This document shows, piece by piece, positions 60,191-64,000 of a stretch of 64,000 nucleotides of DNA. The notes under the pieces are model-generated. The model saw only the letters and a list, made by a program, of their open reading frames with translations, made no database searches and was not told the origin of the DNA. Position numbers and translations under genes: made by a program. The stretch is from Actinomycetota bacterium (GTDB taxonomy: Bacteria > Actinomycetota > Actinomycetes > Streptosporangiales > Streptosporangiaceae), in NCBI GenBank assembly GCA_019240215.1, contig JAFAYQ010000027.1, positions 1-64,000 on the forward strand, in the 5' to 3' direction. Every line of letters starts with the position of its first letter. Within the stretch, counting starts at the first letter, position 1.

Positions 60191-63100
60191 ATGCCAACGA
60201 CTGACAAAACCGACCGGCACGAGGTGCCGCTGTCCTACGAGCAGGAGCAGCTGTGGTTTTCCCACCGGCTGCAGCCGGACGCTCCGCTGGACCACGAGTG
60301 CGTGGTGGTGACGTTCCCGGCCGGGGAGATCGACACCGGGGCGCTCCGCCAGAGCCTGGATGCGTTCACCGCCCGGCACGAGCTGTGGCGGACCGTTTTC
60401 CCCCGGGCCGATGACGGGACCGGCGGTCCCGTGCAGGTGGTGCGGCCGTCCGGCCAGTTCACCTGGTCGGAGCTGGACCTGAGCGACCGGTCCAGTCCCG
60501 ACGCCGACGCCGAGGCCCGGCGGCGGGTCGAGGAGGAGGCCCAGCAGCCTTTCGACCTGGTCGCCGGGCCGCTGGTGCGGGCCCTGCTGGTGCGCTTCCG
60601 CGCCGACCGGTACCGGCTGTACCTGACCTTGCACCGCATCGTCTCCGACTGGGGCTCGCTGACCGGGATCTTCCTGCCCGAACTGCAGGCTCTCTACGAC
60701 GCCACCCGCGAGCGGTACCCGGCTGACCTGCCCAAGCTGGAACGGCAGTACGCGGACTACGCCCAGTGGCAGCGGAGCCGCCCCGGGGCCGAACGGGCCG
60801 AGCAGCTGCAGTTCTGGAAGCACTACCTGGCGGGCGCGCCCGCCGCGCTGGAGCTGCCGTCTGACCACCGGCGGCCGGAGCGGCCCGAGCAGCGGGCCGG
60901 GGTCGAGACGTTCACGCTGGACGCCAAGCTGGCGGCCGGGCTGCGTGAGCTGAGCGAGCGCGAGCAGGTGACGCTGACGGCGACCCTGACGGCGGCGCTG
61001 GCCACATTGCTGCACCGCTACACCGGGCAGGAGGACCTGCTCATCGGGACGTTCCCGGAGCGCGGGCCCGGCCCGCTGGCCCGGCCGATGGTGGGCTGCC
61101 ATCCCAACACCGTGGTGCACCGGTCGGACCTGGCCGGGCAGCCGTCCACCAGCGAGCTGCTGCGCCGGACCGAGGCCGTCCGCCAGGCCATCGCCGCGTA
61201 TCAGACGGTGCCGTTCGACGCGGTGGTCAAGGAGCTGCGGCCCGAGCACAGCCCCGGCCGCCCGCCGCTGGTCCAGGTGGCGCTGTCGGTCGTGCCGGCC
61301 ACCGCCGCCGCCGGCACGTCGCTGGCCTCGCGGGCCGCCTGGGCGCTGGCGCGGGTGGGGCAGGACGCCCCCGCGCCCAAGTTCGACCTGCTGGTGGAGG
61401 TGGAGGAGCGGCCGGGGGGCCTGGCTGGCCGGTTCGTCTACCATCGCGGGCTGTTCGCGCCGGAGACGATCCGGCGGATGGCCGGGCACTGGCGGATGGT
61501 GCTCGAGGGCATGGTGGCACGGCCGCAGCAGCCGGTCACCGAGCTGGAGCTGCTCACCGGCCCCGAGCGCACCCAGCTGCTGGAGCAGTGGAGCGCCGGC
61601 GGCCCGGCCCCGGCCGGCCCGGACGTGGCCGAGCTGATCGAAGCGCAAGCCCAGCGCAATCCCGGCGCGGTCGCCGTCGTCTGCGACGACGTGCAGCTGA
61701 GCTACCAGGAACTGCGGCAGCGGGCCCGCCAGCTCGCCCGCTACCTGCGCGCGAACGGCGTCGGGGCCGGGGTGACGGTGGGGGTGTGCCTGGAGCGGTC
61801 GGTCGAGCAGGTGGTCGCGCTGCTGGCCATCTTCCTGGCCGGCGGCGCCTACGTGCCCGTCGACCCGGCCGCCCCGGCCGAGCGGATCCGGTTCGTCACC
61901 GGCGACGCCGACCTGGCGCTGATGCTGACCCAGGCCCGGCTGCGGGAACGGGTGGAAGGGACCGGGGCCAAGGTCGTGGTCCTGGCCGACGCCGAGGTGG
62001 CGGCGACCGCCGGGCCCGGCCAGGACGACCCCGGCCAGGAAGAGCCGGCCGCCAGCCAGGCCGCCTACGTCATCTACACCTCCGGCTCGACCGGGCGGCC
62101 CAAGGGGGTGGTGGTCGAGCGCGGGGCGCTGTCGGCCCACTGCCGCACGATCATCGCCGAATGGGGCCTGACCCCGCCCGACCGGGTCACCAACTTCAGC
62201 CAGTACAGCTTCGACGCCTCGCTCGAGCAGATCCTGCCGCCGCTGGCGGCCGGGGCCCGGCTGGTCATGCGGGGCGAGGAGATCTGGTCGCCCCGGCAGC
62301 TGCTCCACCAGCTGCGCAGCCAGCAGGTGACGGTGCTGATCCTGCCCGCCGCCTACTGGCAGCAGGCGGTCCGTGAATGGGCCCAGACGCCGGGCGGGCT
62401 GGCCGGCACCCGGCTGCGGCTGGTGGTCTCGGGCGGTGAGCAGCTGAGCCGCCAGGTGCTGCAGCAGTGGCCGGGGCTCGGCCGGCCGGAGACCCGGCTG
62501 CTGAACGTCTACGGGCCGACCGAGACCACGATCACCGCGACCATGGCCGACATCAGCCCGGACGACGAGTGGATCACGATCGGGCGGCCGCTGCCCGGCC
62601 GGACCGCCTACATCCTCGACCATCGGCGCCGGCCGGTCCCGGCCGGCGTGGTCGGCGAGCTCTACATCGGCGGGGGGCTGCTGGCCCGCGAGTACCTGAA
62701 CCGGCCCGAGCTGACCAGCGAGCGCTTCGTACCGGATTCGGTCACCGGGCAGCCGGGCGCCCGGCTGTACCGGACCGGCGACCGGGCCCGGCACCTGTCC
62801 GACGGGCGCATCGAGTACGCCGGCCGGGCCGACCAGCAGGTCAAGATCCGCGGTTACCGGATCGAGCTCGGCGAGGTCGAAGCGGTGCTGGCCCAGCACC
62901 CCGGGGTCGCCCAGGCGGTGGTGGTGGCCCGGCCGGACCGCCGCGGCCCCGAGCTGGCCGCGTTCGTGGTCGCCCGCCCCGGAGCCGAGCTCGACCAGGA
63001 GGCGGCCCGCCGGTTCCTGCGCGACCGGCTGCCGGCCTACATGGTGCCGCCGGTGATCGAGCCGCTGGCCGAGATGCCGTTCCTGGCCTCGGGCAAGCCC

Positions 63101-64000
63101 GACCGGCGGCGCCTGCTGGAGATGCCGCTCCAGCACGCCCGGTCGGGCGAGCGCCACGTCCCGCCCCAGCGGCCGCTGCACCGGGAGCTGGCCGCCATCT
63201 GGGAGGAGCTGCTCGACACCCGGCCGATCGGGATCACCGACAACTTCTTCGACCTCGGCGGTCACTCGCTGCTGGCGGCCCAGCTGATCGACCGGATCGA
63301 CCAGCGCTACGGGAAGAAGGTGGCGCTGTCGGAGCTGTTCGGCAAGCCGACGATCGAGCAGCTGGCCGACGAGCTCGAGGACCGGACCGAGCGGGCGGAG
63401 GAGCAGGTGCCGCCGGTGAAGCTGCGGCCGGTTCAGGAGTCCGGCACCCGGACGCCGTTCTTCTTCCTGCACGGAGACTGGACCGGGGGTGCCTTCTACT
63501 GTTACGCGCTGGCCCGCGCCTGCGGCCCCGACCAGCCGTTCTACGTGCTCGAGCCGTACGTGTTCGGCGATCGGGACGAGGTCCGCGACCTGGAAGCGGT
63601 GGCCGCCGCCCACCTGGACGCGATCCGGGCGGTCCAGCCGCACGGCCCTTACCGGCTGGGTGGCTTCTGCAACGGCGGGCTGCTGGCCTATGAGATGGCG
63701 CGCCAGTTCGCGGCCGACGGCGAGCAGGTGGAGTTCCTGGGGCTGGTCAACCCGTCGCCGCCGTTCCAGCAGGACCGGGTCCAGGCCGTGACCGACCGGC
63801 TGAGCGAGCTGTTGCGGATCCCGGCGGCCGCCCAGGTGACCGGGTACCTGCGCACCCGGCAGGCCCTCCGGCACGTCTACCGGCGGTTGCGGCCGGGCGG
63901 CTCCCGGGTCGAAGATTTCGAGAAGCTGCTGGTGGTCGAGCCCCGGCTGGCGGCGATGGTCCCACCCCGGCCGGCTCTGTACCGGGACTACGTCGGGGTG
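60191..64000 (+). CDS. Monomodular NRPS: C(degenerate)-A-T-TE, 3' end beyond the window
   Basis: Open for at least 1270 residues. C domain ~1-440: SYEQEQLWFSHRL opens it, but the HHxxxDG motif reads HRIVSDW (His148, Arg149), so the catalytic second His is lost. A domain ~480-975: VIYTSGSTGRPKGVVVE, FSQYSFDASLEQ, LLNVYGPTETTITAT, LYRTGDRAR and SGKPDRRRLL. T domain: DNFFDLGGHSLLAAQL near residue 1016. TE domain from ~1088: FFFLHGDWTGGAFYC with nucleophile elbow GGFCNGGLLA, where Cys replaces the usual Ser. By the usual code positions the A-pocket reads roughly D-A-E-I-V-S-V-I-T; I cannot assign the amino acid. Missing from the ORF track for lack of a stop. Confidence 0.93.
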   Translation, partial: MPTTDKTDRHEVPLSYEQEQLWFSHRLQPDAPLDHECVVVTFPAGEIDTGALRQSLDAFTARHELWRTVFPRADDGTGGPVQVVRPSGQFTWSELDLSDRSSPDADAEARRRVEEEAQQPFDLVAGPLVRALLVRFRADRYRLYLTLHRIVSDWGSLTGIFLPELQALYDATRERYPADLPKLERQYADYAQWQRSRPGAERAEQLQFWKHYLAGAPAALELPSDHRRPERPEQRAGVETFTLDAKLAAGLRELSEREQVTLTATLTAALATLLHRYTGQEDLLIGTFPERGPGPLARPMVGCHPNTVVHRSDLAGQPSTSELLRRTEAVRQAIAAYQTVPFDAVVKELRPEHSPGRPPLVQVALSVVPATAAAGTSLASRAAWALARVGQDAPAPKFDLLVEVEERPGGLAGRFVYHRGLFAPETIRRMAGHWRMVLEGMVARPQQPVTELELLTGPERTQLLEQWSAGGPAPAGPDVAELIEAQAQRNPGAVAVVCDDVQLSYQELRQRARQLARYLRANGVGAGVTVGVCLERSVEQVVALLAIFLAGGAYVPVDPAAPAERIRFVTGDADLALMLTQARLRERVEGTGAKVVVLADAEVAATAGPGQDDPGQEEPAASQAAYVIYTSGSTGRPKGVVVERGALSAHCRTIIAEWGLTPPDRVTNFSQYSFDASLEQILPPLAAGARLVMRGEEIWSPRQLLHQLRSQQVTVLILPAAYWQQAVREWAQTPGGLAGTRLRLVVSGGEQLSRQVLQQWPGLGRPETRLLNVYGPTETTITATMADISPDDEWITIGRPLPGRTAYILDHRRRPVPAGVVGELYIGGGLLAREYLNRPELTSERFVPDSVTGQPGARLYRTGDRARHLSDGRIEYAGRADQQVKIRGYRIELGEVEAVLAQHPGVAQAVVVARPDRRGPELAAFVVARPGAELDQEAARRFLRDRLPAYMVPPVIEPLAEMPFLASGKPDRRRLLEMPLQHARSGERHVPPQRPLHRELAAIWEELLDTRPIGITDNFFDLGGHSLLAAQLIDRIDQRYGKKVALSELFGKPTIEQLADELEDRTERAEEQVPPVKLRPVQESGTRTPFFFLHGDWTGGAFYCYALARACGPDQPFYVLEPYVFGDRDEVRDLEAVAAAHLDAIRAVQPHGPYRLGGFCNGGLLAYEMARQFAADGEQVEFLGLVNPSPPFQQDRVQAVTDRLSELLRIPAAAQVTGYLRTRQALRHVYRRLRPGGSRVEDFEKLLVVEPRLAAMVPPRPALYRDYVGV

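Noticed and set aside
60092-63874. 1260-aa minus-strand ORF
   Set aside because: It is the antisense shadow of the NRPS gene; the plus strand encodes all C, A, T and TE motifs, whereas the minus translation is low-complexity and motif-free.

Overview
This is a high-GC actinomycete chromosome segment. Nearly every codon ends in G or C, GTG and TTG starts are common, and F420/flavin-dependent LLM oxidoreductases, DUF2252, DUF1989, CsbD, a class F-like sortase, cobalamin genes and an NRPS are all present. A Streptosporangiales-like filamentous actinomycete is my inference from gene content. No rRNA, tRNA, CRISPR array, transposase or prophage gene was seen. Two real genes run off the window edges and are therefore missing from the ORF track: a response regulator at 1-357 (-) and an NRPS at 60191-64000 (+).

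Layout. 0-5 kb: a two-component system (TCS-1), a DMT-type transporter, an MFS permease and a twice-broken ankyrin-repeat pseudogene. 5-11 kb: a 2H phosphoesterase, a small membrane protein, UvrA, and a sortase divergent from a putative sortase substrate. 11-20 kb: DUF1989 and P1 peptidase (divergent), an isolated 43-codon small ORF, an SDR/TetR divergent pair with three operator copies, two LLM enzymes, SRPBCC, gamma-glutamyltransferase and CsbD. 20-32 kb: M18 and M20 peptidases, YqhA, a lipoprotein, a large membrane protein with a degenerate kinase-like middle, DUF2252 with DUF1269, a very large LuxR-type ATPase regulator, and tandem small paralogues. 32-37 kb: a MEDS/STAS protein, a MetE-like protein, TCS-2 with a DUF4097 protein, and MarR. 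37-46 kb: an LLM-hemerythrin fusion with FMN reductase and SDR, a phosphodiester glycosidase, a lipase, a secreted protein, a GNAT and a nucleotidyltransferase. 46-52 kb: an APC permease-DeoR-GMC oxidoreductase-SIS-ROK kinase operon. 53-59 kb: a leftward, overlapping acyl-CoA operon (CobK, GNAT-crotonase fusion, acyl-CoA ligase, thioesterase, amidohydrolase), with CobF divergent. 60-64 kb: a monomodular C-A-T-TE NRPS, cut by the window edge.

How the parts work together. The most system-like unit is the 46-52 kb operon. It pairs an amino-acid-type permease with a sugar-phosphate-type regulator, an alcohol oxidase, a SIS isomerase/deglycase and a sugar kinase, which resembles the logic of fructosamine (frl) catabolism with different enzyme families. 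TCS-1 and TCS-2 share both protein architecture and a near-identical GGGGTTAACCCC palindrome about 70 nt upstream of leaderless GTG starts, so they may be co-regulated or cross-regulated. The 53-59 kb operon looks like acid activation, beta-hydration and thioester release. Several divergent pairs are separated by only 17-43 bp with -10 elements that overlap or nearly abut.
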